Assembly (NCBI GenBank): GCA_020853175.1
Contig: JADYZK010000504.1
Span: forward strand, 1-6,872
DNA length: 6,872 bases
Source: Bacteroidales bacterium
GTDB lineage: Bacteria; Bacteroidota; Bacteroidia; Bacteroidales; F082
Direction of reading: 5' to 3'
Shown piece by piece: positions 1-6,846 of the stretch. The notes under the pieces are model-generated. The model searched no databases. It saw only the letters and a list, made by a program, of their open reading frames with translations, and was not told the origin of the DNA. The position numbers were made by a program, and so were the translations under genes. Position 1 is the stretch's first letter. Every line of letters starts with the position of its first letter.

Positions 1-294
1 GATGTTGTTCAGCGTTATGCTTTTGTAGGCAATAAATTGAACAGTGATATAATATTTTCCGGGTTTGAGCTTGATGTCAAATTCGCCTGTTTTGCCTGAT
101 ATGGAGCCTGTTACGAAGCTTGAATCGGCCTGGTTATACACCATCACGGTAGCATATTCTAATGTGAGGTTGCTGGCTTTGTCAATCACCTTGCCTTTTA
201 TACCACTATCGGCATCGTTGGGTTTGCTATTTTCTGCCCATAGAAAGGAGGGCATAAGGAAGGTGACTATAAAAATGATGAAGGGAAAACGCAT
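1..294 (-). CDS. N-terminus of a secreted/outer-membrane protein with a carboxypeptidase-regulatory-like domain, probably a TonB-receptor-like beta-barrel (partial)
   Basis: The reading frame opens with ATG at 294-292 and stays open to the left edge, giving 98 residues with the C-terminus missing. Residues 1-20 form a signal peptide: MRF, a hydrophobic stretch IIFIVTFLMPSFL, then a likely cleavage after LWA. Residues 31-98 read as a small beta-sandwich of the carboxypeptidase-regulatory-like family: GIKGKVID, then LEYATVMVYNQADSSFVTG, GKTGEFDIKL, and PGKYYITVQFIAYKS. In Bacteroidota this arrangement right after the signal peptide is typical of outer-membrane beta-barrel proteins related to TonB-dependent receptors, where the wording 'LEYATV..DSS.V.G' is common. 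The barrel itself lies outside the window, so the class is inference. It could instead be another surface protein carrying this domain. The gene follows priA on the same strand after a 207-bp gap, so it probably has its own promoter, but I see no TAnnTTTG match there. Confidence 0.72.
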   Translation of the reverse strand, partial: MRFPFIIFIVTFLMPSFLWAENSKPNDADSGIKGKVIDKASNLTLEYATVMVYNQADSSFVTGSISGKTGEFDIKLKPGKYYITVQFIAYKSITLNNI

Positions 295-360
295 AGGAAT
301 AGAATTGGAATTTTAAGACAATTTATTGTTTGATTTGTTCATTGTTGATGAAACACTTGA

Positions 361-375
361 AATGAAATGTTCATT
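361..375. repeat. Short perfect palindrome AATGAA-ATG-TTCATT
   Basis: Two 6-bp arms are separated by 3 bp, 67 bp upstream of the start codon of the partial gene at 294. The half GTTCATT recurs at 337-343, 32 bp from its copy at 369-375, close to three helical turns. This could be an operator for that gene, but such matches are common in AT-rich DNA. No regulator can be named. Confidence 0.2.
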
Positions 376-425
376 CCGTTTTATAAAAATTTGCGAGGAA
401 AAACGCTGCGATAGTAAGCTTTTAA

Positions 426-453
426 GGCTTTATGATGCTATCCGCTTAAAGCC
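426..453 (-). terminator. Weak hairpin downstream of priA, possible terminator
   Basis: GGCTTTA (426-432) pairs with TAAAGCC (447-453) across a 14-nt loop. It lies about 50 nt past the priA stop codon on the minus strand. The stem is only 7 bp and the following minus-strand sequence TTAAAAG has no real U-run. Two T-runs directly after the stop (minus strand, about 481-500) have no stem before them. This is the best terminator candidate for priA in the gap 295-501, but it is weak. Confidence 0.25.
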
Positions 454-501
454 AAAATAGTTCCTTGGCCATCACTTGACAAAAAAAGATGGTAAAAAAT
501 G

Positions 502-3000
502 TTATTGAGGGTCAACATCCACTTGAAATTTAATGGATTTAAAATCACTTCTTGTTCGCAGATGTTGGAGTTGGGTTTCGAGATATTTTTTGATGTCGGC
601 GGCCTGCTGTGTCCGTGGAAATTTGATGATGATTTGCTTGATATATAAAGATTTGATTCGTGAAACGATAGGATATTCTGGACCTAACAGAATAAAACGT
701 TGATCCTTCTTGAGCTGTTGGGCCAATTCGTAGGAAGCTAAATTCACCAAATGATTGTCGCGGTGCAACAGTCGAATCATGATCAAGCGAAAGAATGGCG
801 GGTAATCGTATTTTTTTCTTTCGCTCATCTGTTTGTGAAACAGGTTTTCGTAGTCGTTCTTCAGCACGTAATTCATCATTTGGTGGTTGGGCTGATAGGT
901 TTGAATGATTACTTTGCCGCGTTTTTGTTTGCGACCGGCCCTTCCACTTACCTGTGCCATAAGCTGAAAACTTCTTTCAAAGGCCCTAAAATCCGGATAC
1001 GAAAGCATATTGTCAGCATTGAGAATCCCTACGACGCTCACTTTTTCAAAGTCTAATCCTTTGGTAACCATCTGTGTTCCCACTAGAATATGGCTTTTGC
1101 CTGCCGAAAAATTTTGAATGATTTCTTCAAAAGCGTATTTGCTTCTCGTGGTATCCAAGTCTAAGCGCGCAATTTTTATATCGGGCATGAGCAGTCCCAA
1201 TTCTTCTTCCACTTTTTCGGTTCCAAAACCGTGCATCTTCAGTTCGGTGCTGTGGCATGTAGGACATGTTTCGGGCACAGCGATTGCGTAGCCGCAATAG
1301 TGGCATCGCAGCATATTTTGCTTTTTGTGATAGATCAAACTCACATCGCAGTTGCGACATTCAGGAACAAAATTGCACTTGTCACATTCAATTCTTAGCG
1401 AGAACCCACGGCGGTTTTGAAACAAAATCACTTGTTCTTTGAGGGCTACAGCTTGTTTTATTTCGTGCATCAGCACCGAGCTGAAATGCGATTGCAGGGT
1501 CTTTCTTTTTTTCTCCTCACGTAAGTTAGCGATGGTGATTTCGGGCATTTGAACCCCGCCGAATCTCTGGGTGAGGGCAACGAAGCCGTATTTTTCAGTT
1601 TTCGAATTGTAATAACTTTCAAAAGATGGTGTTGCCGATCCTAAAACGACTTTTGCATCGAAGCTTTTCGCCAAAACAATGGCAGCATCGCGGGCATGAT
1701 AGCGTGGGGTAGGGTCAATCTGCTTGAAGGAGCTATCATGCTCTTCGTCCACAATGATTAAACCTAACTTGCTGAATGGTAGGAATAAAGCTGATCGAGG
1801 GCCAAGAATAATTTGATGCTCGTTGTTAGCGTTTTCATCAAATTCGAGCACTTTGTTCCAAATTTCAACCTTTTCGTTGGCATTGTAACGCGAATGATAA
1901 ACGCCGATTTTTTTTCCGAAAAACATTTTTAGCCTTTGGATGATTTGCGTGGTGAGGGCTATTTCGGGCAAAAGATACAACACCTGACGACCTTCGGCCA
2001 AACATGAAGCAATGAGTTTGATATAAATTTCGGTTTTTCCGCTGGATGTAACGCCGTGCAGCAACACCACGTCTTTGGTTTGCAGCTGCAATTCTATGCT
2101 TTGCAGTGCTTCCTGTTGAGGCTCGGTGAGTAGAATTTTTAGAGGGTCTTGCGTGGCGGTGTATTGTTGCAAACGACTCACAACTTTTTCAGAAACGATA
2201 AAAACATTTTTATCGGCTAAGGTTTTAAATTGTGCAGAGGTGGCGTTGGCTTGCTCCAATAGTTTCTTCACCGGAATTTCAATAGCCTCAACCATCGGAA
2301 AGCGGCTCAGCTGTAAGTAAACCATCAATATCTCCAATTGCTTGAAGGCCCGCTGCGAGAGGTTGTCCATCAGCTGTTTCAATTGTTCGGGGTCGGTGTA
2401 GATGTCCGAAATTTTGGCCACCCTTTCCGTTTTTGCTTTGAACTTTTCTTGCAGCTCTTCTTGCAAAACAATGATCTTTTTTTCAATCATGGTTTTAATG
2501 AGCGGCATCACTTTTTGAAATCCGACGATTTTGGTCACCTCGGTGATACTCAGTTGGGGTTGAATGCTCAAGGCTTCGGTGATGATAAATTCATTGTCGC
2601 TCAGCACTTCGCTGTCTTGAATAAACTCGCTATTGAGTAATATCTTCGATTCGCTTGTTAGTTTCAGACCTCCCGGCAGCGCGCTGGCCATAACCTCGCC
2701 CAAATGGCACATATAATAATGGTGTATCCAATTCCAAAAATCGAGCTGAATTTGATTCACGATGGGTTTGTCGTCCAACAACCCCATGATGTATTTGGGG
2801 GTATAATTTGCCGGAATTTGTTCGTGTATTTTGACTACAATAGCGGCCACAACTTTTTTTGTACCAAACTGAACCACCGCTCTTTGGCCAATCATTACGC
2901 TATCGTTCAATTCAAAAGGAATACGATAGGTAAACAAACCGGGCACCGGAAGCGGGATCAGCATATCCGCAAATAGGGTTTTTCTTTCGCTTGTTGTCAT
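502..3000 (-). CDS. priA: Primosomal protein N', replication-restart DNA helicase PriA
   Basis: PriA is a superfamily 2, 3'-to-5' DNA helicase. It recognises abandoned replication forks and recombination intermediates and reloads the replicative helicase through the primosome. The 832-residue protein has the whole set of motifs. An N-terminal 3'-DNA-end-binding domain occupies about residues 8-105, followed by a winged-helix/linker region to about 290. Helicase lobe 1 has Walker A GVTSSGKTE (316-324), Walker B DEEH (418-421) and GSATPS (454-459). Between the lobes, eight cysteines (539, 542, 548, 551, 566, 569, 579, 582) form the two zinc sites. Lobe 2 has GTQMVTKGLDF (641-651) and QVSGRAGR (683-690). 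The C-terminal domain begins near YDYPPF (731-736). It is about 100 residues longer than E. coli PriA (732), mostly between residues 180 and 290; from memory, Bacteroidota PriA proteins are usually this long. The ATG at 3000 keeps the conserved N-terminus and sits just behind a -7 element. No defects are seen. Confidence 0.97.
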   Translation of the reverse strand: MTTSERKTLFADMLIPLPVPGLFTYRIPFELNDSVMIGQRAVVQFGTKKVVAAIVVKIHEQIPANYTPKYIMGLLDDKPIVNQIQLDFWNWIHHYYMCHLGEVMASALPGGLKLTSESKILLNSEFIQDSEVLSDNEFIITEALSIQPQLSITEVTKIVGFQKVMPLIKTMIEKKIIVLQEELQEKFKAKTERVAKISDIYTDPEQLKQLMDNLSQRAFKQLEILMVYLQLSRFPMVEAIEIPVKKLLEQANATSAQFKTLADKNVFIVSEKVVSRLQQYTATQDPLKILLTEPQQEALQSIELQLQTKDVVLLHGVTSSGKTEIYIKLIASCLAEGRQVLYLLPEIALTTQIIQRLKMFFGKKIGVYHSRYNANEKVEIWNKVLEFDENANNEHQIILGPRSALFLPFSKLGLIIVDEEHDSSFKQIDPTPRYHARDAAIVLAKSFDAKVVLGSATPSFESYYNSKTEKYGFVALTQRFGGVQMPEITIANLREEKKRKTLQSHFSSVLMHEIKQAVALKEQVILFQNRRGFSLRIECDKCNFVPECRNCDVSLIYHKKQNMLRCHYCGYAIAVPETCPTCHSTELKMHGFGTEKVEEELGLLMPDIKIARLDLDTTRSKYAFEEIIQNFSAGKSHILVGTQMVTKGLDFEKVSVVGILNADNMLSYPDFRAFERSFQLMAQVSGRAGRKQKRGKVIIQTYQPNHQMMNYVLKNDYENLFHKQMSERKKYDYPPFFRLIMIRLLHRDNHLVNLASYELAQQLKKDQRFILLGPEYPIVSRIKSLYIKQIIIKFPRTQQAADIKKYLETQLQHLRTRSDFKSIKFQVDVDPQ

Positions 3001-3016
3001 GGAATTTTTTGCCCGG

Positions 3017-3024
3017 CAAAGGTA
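3017..3024 (-). promoter_or_regulatory. Bacteroidota -7 promoter element TACCTTTG for priA
   Basis: Read on the minus strand this is an exact match to the TAnnTTTG element recognised by the Bacteroidota primary sigma factor. It ends 16 nt before the priA ATG, so the transcript would have a very short leader of roughly 10-14 nt. No TTTG -33 element is seen at the usual spacing of about 19-21 bp. It lies downstream of the terminator at 3066-3098, so priA looks transcribed independently of the LruC gene. Confidence 0.6.
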
Positions 3025-3065
3025 GAATTATTCTTTGGGGGGTTCGTAGCAGTTATTCACAAAAT

Positions 3066-3098
3066 AACCCCACGAAGTTAAAATGACTCCGTGAGGTT
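3066..3098 (-). terminator. Rho-independent-type terminator of the LruC-domain gene
   Basis: On the minus strand, AACCTCACGGAGT pairs with ACTTCGTGGGGTT across the 7-nt loop CATTTTA, followed by ATTTTG. All 13 pairs form on the minus-strand RNA, two of them G-U. The plus-strand RNA would have A-C and C-A mismatches at those two places. The stem therefore points to minus-strand transcription. It lies about 85 nt after the stop codon at 3182 and ahead of the priA promoter. The U-tract is short. Confidence 0.7.
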
Positions 3099-3181
3099 GC
3101 GGCTTGTTCTATTGTTTGATGCTTGCGGTTTTTTATCTAAAAATTAAATTTAAGCACATGCTGGAGCAGGTTTCTTAAAAT

Positions 3182-5209
3182 TTATCTCACCGTAGGATGG
3201 TAAATTTTCTCGCTATTGCGGTAGCCTTCTTGCTCCTTGAACCAATCGTTATAGAGTTGTCCGCCACTTTCGGCCCATTCTGCAAATTTGAGATGCGCCG
3301 CTACAATTTCTACTTTTTCAACAGGAGATTCAAAACGTTCAACGATATTAATGGCCCATGGAAGGTTGTTGGTGGTTTTATAAAACCTTCCCGCTGAGGG
3401 AATACTGTTGTCATGGCCTGATCCTAAAAGACTTTGGTCGGCCAACGCAGTCGGTTGGTGGTCGGGTAAATGTACTTCAACGCCACGTTGTTGATCCACA
3501 ATGATAAAGGGATTGTAAGGAGGTATGCCTATGCCATGCAAGGGTATCGGCTGTTGAAGCACCACCTTTACCTGTAGGGTGTCAGGTACTGAAAATGCGA
3601 TTTCGGGATTGGTATTAACCCCAATACCGGTTCCCACTTGCGGCAAAACCTGATAGGAATCGTCCCAAACAATAATGGTAGCTTTCTCTTGAGCTTGTTC
3701 TGTTCCATTGCTATTTAGGCTGATGTAATCAGCAGTGATTCTGGTGCCTTCAACTGATTTAATCGCCATATTAGGTACAGGCAATTGGAAGCCAAAGCCG
3801 TTATGGAAATAGGCTCCATGTGCACGCAAAATGAAAGTGGCTTCTATCTCTACCACAGCGTTGACGCTATTCGTAATTTGGTTGAAGTTATAGTCAATCA
3901 CGGCATCGTTGAAGTCGTAATCGCCGCGATAAGGCCATAAATCCTCGAATGCCAATGTGCCGAAGCTGCCTTGGTTGAAAAAATAATTGTTGAAAGCCTT
4001 GTCAGGATCTGTCGGATAGTCGTCAAATTGATTTGAAACGCCATCAGCATCAGCATCTTCACCTGTATAATCAACTATCGGAAGATTGGTTGGGTCAACA
4101 GCCTGAACGGGATTGGCGGTTACAAAGAAGACAGCATCATTAAAATCGTGATCGCAGCCGCTGCTGTTCCTTTTGATGTCTTCAAAACCTAACAAAAAGC
4201 GACTTCTTCCAGGATCGTTCAACAAAACCGATTGCTGTTTGAGTTCGGGTTGTGCGGATGCATTAAGGTTTCGCGTAGAATAAACGATCCATTTGCCATC
4301 TGTAACGCTATTGTTCACCCATCCGTCAGCTATCAAGGCCCAAGCGATGGTTGTGTTGGCATTGAAGCGTCCGATTTTAACTTTATTACCCGGCTTTAAG
4401 CCGCCGCCGCTGCCATCAAGTGAGGCATTGGGGAAAATGATGGTGATGCTGTCAATGTCGCTGGGTGTTTGCGGAGGTGTAGCAGTAGGGTAGGTGTAAA
4501 AACCTAAAACGTTTTTATAGCCTGCTCCTTCGGTAACAAAGGTTACCCATACATCGCAGGTTTCAATCAATCTAATGTTGTGGTCATAAATATCGGAAAA
4601 ATATTGCGGGTGAGATTCGGGCAATCTTATCCTTTCAGGAAGGGTGTTGTTGATGTCAGCCAAGAAATCTGCTGAAATGGGATCGTTTTCAGGCTCAAGG
4701 TAATTGGGCACTCCATCGCTTTTGTAAGTACCCATAAATTTGAAAATAGCGTTGGTTGATTTTGGAACAACGCTCTCTTTGAGGGTGTTATCAATTGTTT
4801 GTTGGCCTCCAAAAACGACATCAAGTCCAGTGGCAGTTAGCGGCACAACCCTGTCGGAAGGTAATCCAACATAGTTGGTAGAAATAAATAGTTCTGTGTA
4901 ATAAGCCGGTACTTGGTAGTTTGCTTCGTATTTGCCTCGAGAATCGGTTACACCACTCAAAATTAATGTTCCACCAAGTTCAGGGTCTTTGGTGAAAACA
5001 AAAAATTTAGCTCCATTGATAGGCTCATCCAGGTTGTCTAATGCGGTGATGTCAATGAAGCATGGTTTTGTTGTTGACCAACTAAAATGTGATGGAATCT
5101 GAAGATTTTCCATTGTTTTTTTTGTGTCAGGATCATTGGGGGAGGTTTTGTTGCAACCATAAATTCCTAAAACAACAAAAAGAAGGATAAGTAAACTTCG
5201 ATTTTTCAT
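3182..5209 (-). CDS. LruC domain-containing lipoprotein (DUF4114 and DUF4842-like regions)
   Basis: This is a predicted exported lipoprotein of 675 residues. Residues 1-18 are a lipoprotein signal peptide (MKNRSLLILLFVVLGIYG) and Cys19 is the likely lipidated residue (IYG-C). Residues 50-135 look like a prealbumin/carboxypeptidase-regulatory-like beta-sandwich (DEPINGAKFFVF, then SRGKYEANYQV). Residues 255-365 match the DUF4114 style: WALIADGW (290-297), then GFED (341-344) and DHDFNDAVFFV (353-363). Residues 385-403 form a thrombospondin-type-3-like acidic loop, DADADG with N393, D396 and D397. A second FED...DYDFNDAV motif follows at 421-437, then a DUF4842/LruC-type C-terminal region to the end. 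The acidic motifs suggest calcium binding. The molecular role is unknown for the family, which is named after a Leptospira lipoprotein. The protein is probably anchored in the outer membrane; there is no clear surface-export signal after Cys19. It lies 116 bp downstream of the plug gene on the same strand, so co-transcription is possible. The ATG at 5209 gives the signal peptide. Confidence 0.85.
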   Translation of the reverse strand: MKNRSLLILLFVVLGIYGCNKTSPNDPDTKKTMENLQIPSHFSWSTTKPCFIDITALDNLDEPINGAKFFVFTKDPELGGTLILSGVTDSRGKYEANYQVPAYYTELFISTNYVGLPSDRVVPLTATGLDVVFGGQQTIDNTLKESVVPKSTNAIFKFMGTYKSDGVPNYLEPENDPISADFLADINNTLPERIRLPESHPQYFSDIYDHNIRLIETCDVWVTFVTEGAGYKNVLGFYTYPTATPPQTPSDIDSITIIFPNASLDGSGGGLKPGNKVKIGRFNANTTIAWALIADGWVNNSVTDGKWIVYSTRNLNASAQPELKQQSVLLNDPGRSRFLLGFEDIKRNSSGCDHDFNDAVFFVTANPVQAVDPTNLPIVDYTGEDADADGVSNQFDDYPTDPDKAFNNYFFNQGSFGTLAFEDLWPYRGDYDFNDAVIDYNFNQITNSVNAVVEIEATFILRAHGAYFHNGFGFQLPVPNMAIKSVEGTRITADYISLNSNGTEQAQEKATIIVWDDSYQVLPQVGTGIGVNTNPEIAFSVPDTLQVKVVLQQPIPLHGIGIPPYNPFIIVDQQRGVEVHLPDHQPTALADQSLLGSGHDNSIPSAGRFYKTTNNLPWAINIVERFESPVEKVEIVAAHLKFAEWAESGGQLYNDWFKEQEGYRNSEKIYHPTVR

Positions 5210-5325
5210 AGTTCTGTCTTTTTTACTCTTTTTTTCAATTTTTGTGCCAATAGTTAACTCTTTATTATTGAGAGCTATAAATTGATTTCGCTTTGGGAAA
5301 CGTCTTAATATTGGAAATAAATACT

Positions 5326-6618
5326 TTAATGGGACAAAATAAGTTGCGTTCCAACCAGTTGATCATAAGAAGTGCCGGGCTGCCTAAAATACATACTTAC
5401 AAAATATTCATTTAAGGTTTCCCAATGATTGCCTTCGGTTAGTGCTGTTTCGGCTGCCGCATTTCCGGTTTCTTTGATTCCGTAGAGATAGTTGTAAAAC
5501 CCTTGTTTTAAAAACATAAAACCTTCATAGCCTTTGCGTTGGAAGTTGTATTTTAACCGACTTTTGGCATCAAGATTCCAATCGTTGAGCGCACCCAAAA
5601 GGTGCATTTCACCATGTGTTAAAGGAGGAGAAAATTGAATGAAAAATTCAACCCAAGCATAATCACCTTCAATGTCGGTGTCTTGATCTTCCCGTGCTTT
5701 AATCAACTTCTTGCCTTGTATATCTGCTTCCGAAACATATTGTTTGCGATGGCGCTGTTGGTCTTCCCAAAGTTTAACCGTAAAATAGTCCGTTCCGGTG
5801 ATGATGCGGTCAATCCTTTCCGATTGGTATTTAAAACTTTTTAAATCAAGGTTTCGCCATTGATTGCTGCCTTCGAAAACGGTTTTGTCTGTGTATTCAT
5901 ACAACATGCGTCCGTTGTAAGCTTGTGTGGGCGGTAAATTAACAACAATGTTGTCTTTTCTTCCATTTTGTTGAATGTTGAGCTTAAAGGCATTGGAGGT
6001 AATGCTCATCATATCCTGCGGTAAAGAGGCTTGAATGTCAACTTGCTGATGGGTACCGATATAGGTGTTGTCGCGCGGATATTGCGGGATGCTTACCTGA
6101 AGTTGTACCAAAGGGTCAACCACCATGAAACGACGTGTGAGTAAAATTTTTCCCGTGGCGAGTTCACCATCAAAAACCACAAGCAAGTAGTTGCCTGAAA
6201 GTTTTGGTTTTATATTATCGGTCGGAAATACTAGGTCGTAATGCACATAAGGCGTGAGGGTATTGAGCGAGAAACGGAATTGTGTGATTTGATCATCAGG
6301 ATAACCTTCGAGGTATTCAACACTTTTTAAATCGGTTGTTTCCCAGTTATGACTGCAATGAATCATCGTATAATTATAGGTGTAAGCATTGTCGCCCAAA
6401 ACATCAAACGACAATTTCAAGGTTTCTGTTTCGTTGAGCATAAAAATAGGATGCCCTAAGGCATCTTCAGTTGGATGCAGCAAAACCGTTTGAACAGTTT
6501 CTTGATAAGTTTGATCGTTGTTGGCGAAGGGCAACTGCGCGTTTGTGAACTGCATGGGTAAAAATATGGCCAAAAAAAGGCAGGCAATCTGTGCTTTTTT
6601 CCAAAAGGAATAGGTCAT
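5326..6618 (-). CDS. Type IX secretion system Plug protein (formerly DUF5103)
   Basis: I recognise this as the DUF5103 family. Its Flavobacterium johnsoniae member was identified as the Plug that seals the periplasmic mouth of the SprA outer-membrane channel of the type IX secretion system when no substrate or PorV partner is bound. The protein has 430 residues. Residues 1-27 are a Sec signal peptide (KK at 7-8, hydrophobic 11-22, cleavage likely after TNA). The first Plug domain spans about 40-165, including SYN-like strands around YTYNYTMIHCSHNW (79-92) and SGNYLLVVFDGE (141-152). A middle region follows, with YPRDNTYIG (180-188) and WRNLDLKSFKYQSERI (254-269). Residues 332-385 resemble an E-set/carbohydrate-binding-like beta domain (LTHGEMHLLGALNDWN, then KQGFYNYLYG). 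Length and architecture look complete. The gene stands apart from other T9SS genes and diverges from a probable nqrA. I recall that arrangement in other Bacteroidota genomes but cannot verify it here. The ATG at 6618 gives a proper signal peptide. Confidence 0.85.
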   Translation of the reverse strand: MTYSFWKKAQIACLFLAIFLPMQFTNAQLPFANNDQTYQETVQTVLLHPTEDALGHPIFMLNETETLKLSFDVLGDNAYTYNYTMIHCSHNWETTDLKSVEYLEGYPDDQITQFRFSLNTLTPYVHYDLVFPTDNIKPKLSGNYLLVVFDGELATGKILLTRRFMVVDPLVQLQVSIPQYPRDNTYIGTHQQVDIQASLPQDMMSITSNAFKLNIQQNGRKDNIVVNLPPTQAYNGRMLYEYTDKTVFEGSNQWRNLDLKSFKYQSERIDRIITGTDYFTVKLWEDQQRHRKQYVSEADIQGKKLIKAREDQDTDIEGDYAWVEFFIQFSPPLTHGEMHLLGALNDWNLDAKSRLKYNFQRKGYEGFMFLKQGFYNYLYGIKETGNAAAETALTEGNHWETLNEYFVSMYFRQPGTSYDQLVGTQLILSH

Positions 6619-6661
6619 TGTGAAAAAATATTAGTTTTGAAAATGAGTCAAAAAACATAAA

Positions 6662-6669
6662 CAAAGGTA
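6662..6669 (-). promoter_or_regulatory. Bacteroidota -7 promoter element TACCTTTG for the plug gene
   Basis: Read on the minus strand this is an exact TAnnTTTG match, 43 nt before the plug ATG at 6618. It would give a leader of about 37-41 nt. It is the same octamer as the one ahead of priA. No TTTG -33 element is seen at the usual spacing. An FNR-type palindrome is centred about 70 bp upstream of the predicted start site. Confidence 0.6.
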
Positions 6670-6704
6670 ACTAAATGCAATCATTTTACACACATACATT
6701 ATGC

Positions 6705-6715
6705 CTAATCATTAG
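6705..6715. repeat. Perfect short palindrome CTAAT-C-ATTAG
   Basis: Two 5-bp arms surround one central base, only 3 bp from the FNR-type box at 6719. It lies in the divergent region between the plug gene and the probable nqrA. It could be a second regulator site, but it is short and AT-rich, so chance is a fair explanation. Confidence 0.2.
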
Positions 6716-6718
6716 CAC

Positions 6719-6732
6719 TTGATATAAATCAA
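6719..6732. promoter_or_regulatory. FNR-type palindrome TTGATATAAATCAA (candidate Crp/Fnr-family site)
   Basis: The sequence matches the classical FNR box TTGAT-N4-ATCAA at every fixed position, and the arms extend by one pair to CTTGAT...ATCAAG. It sits in the 228-bp divergent region, centred about 121 bp before the probable nqrA start codon and about 70 bp upstream of the predicted plug transcription start. Crp/Fnr-family regulators with this site preference sense oxygen, redox state or nitrosative stress. Control of a respiratory sodium pump would fit. Which regulator binds, and which gene it controls, is inference. Confidence 0.45.
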
Positions 6733-6846
6733 GGATTTTGTTGATGTAAAACTCTAGAAAGGTTGTGTTTTTTTGTTCACAAGCTATAACCAAAGCCAAA
6801 GTTAATTCGTTTCTTTGCAAATTATTAAATATTTATCAAGGTAGAT

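Noticed and set aside
65..316. Plus-strand open frame of 83 codons at the left end
   Set aside because: It overlaps, on the opposite strand, the convincing signal-peptide and carboxypeptidase-regulatory-like frame at 1-294, and its own translation has no recognisable features.
316..324. The name-giving position of PriA Walker A reads GVTSSGKTE instead of GVTGSGKTE, examined as a possible defect
   Set aside because: This window's numbering is not relevant to the concern: the entry refers to PriA residues 316-324. The essential GKT is intact, and the serine variant is, from memory, common in Bacteroidota PriA.
751..1056. Plus-strand open frame of 101 codons inside priA
   Set aside because: It lies wholly antisense to a complete, motif-rich priA, has no recognisable domain and has no promoter. 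It is a shadow frame.
2338..2640. Plus-strand open frame of 100 codons inside priA
   Set aside because: It is antisense to the PriA linker region and has a low-complexity F/H/L-rich translation with no family resemblance.
5249..5277. Possible hairpin (AGCTCT/AGAGTT on the minus strand) after the plug gene
   Set aside because: The stem is 6 bp with one G-U pair, a 9-nt loop and no U-tract, so it is not a credible terminator.
6467..6664. Minus-strand open frame of 65 codons overlapping the start of the plug gene
   Set aside because: It is in another frame over the plug signal-peptide region and would start at or before the predicted transcription start. The plug frame is far better supported.
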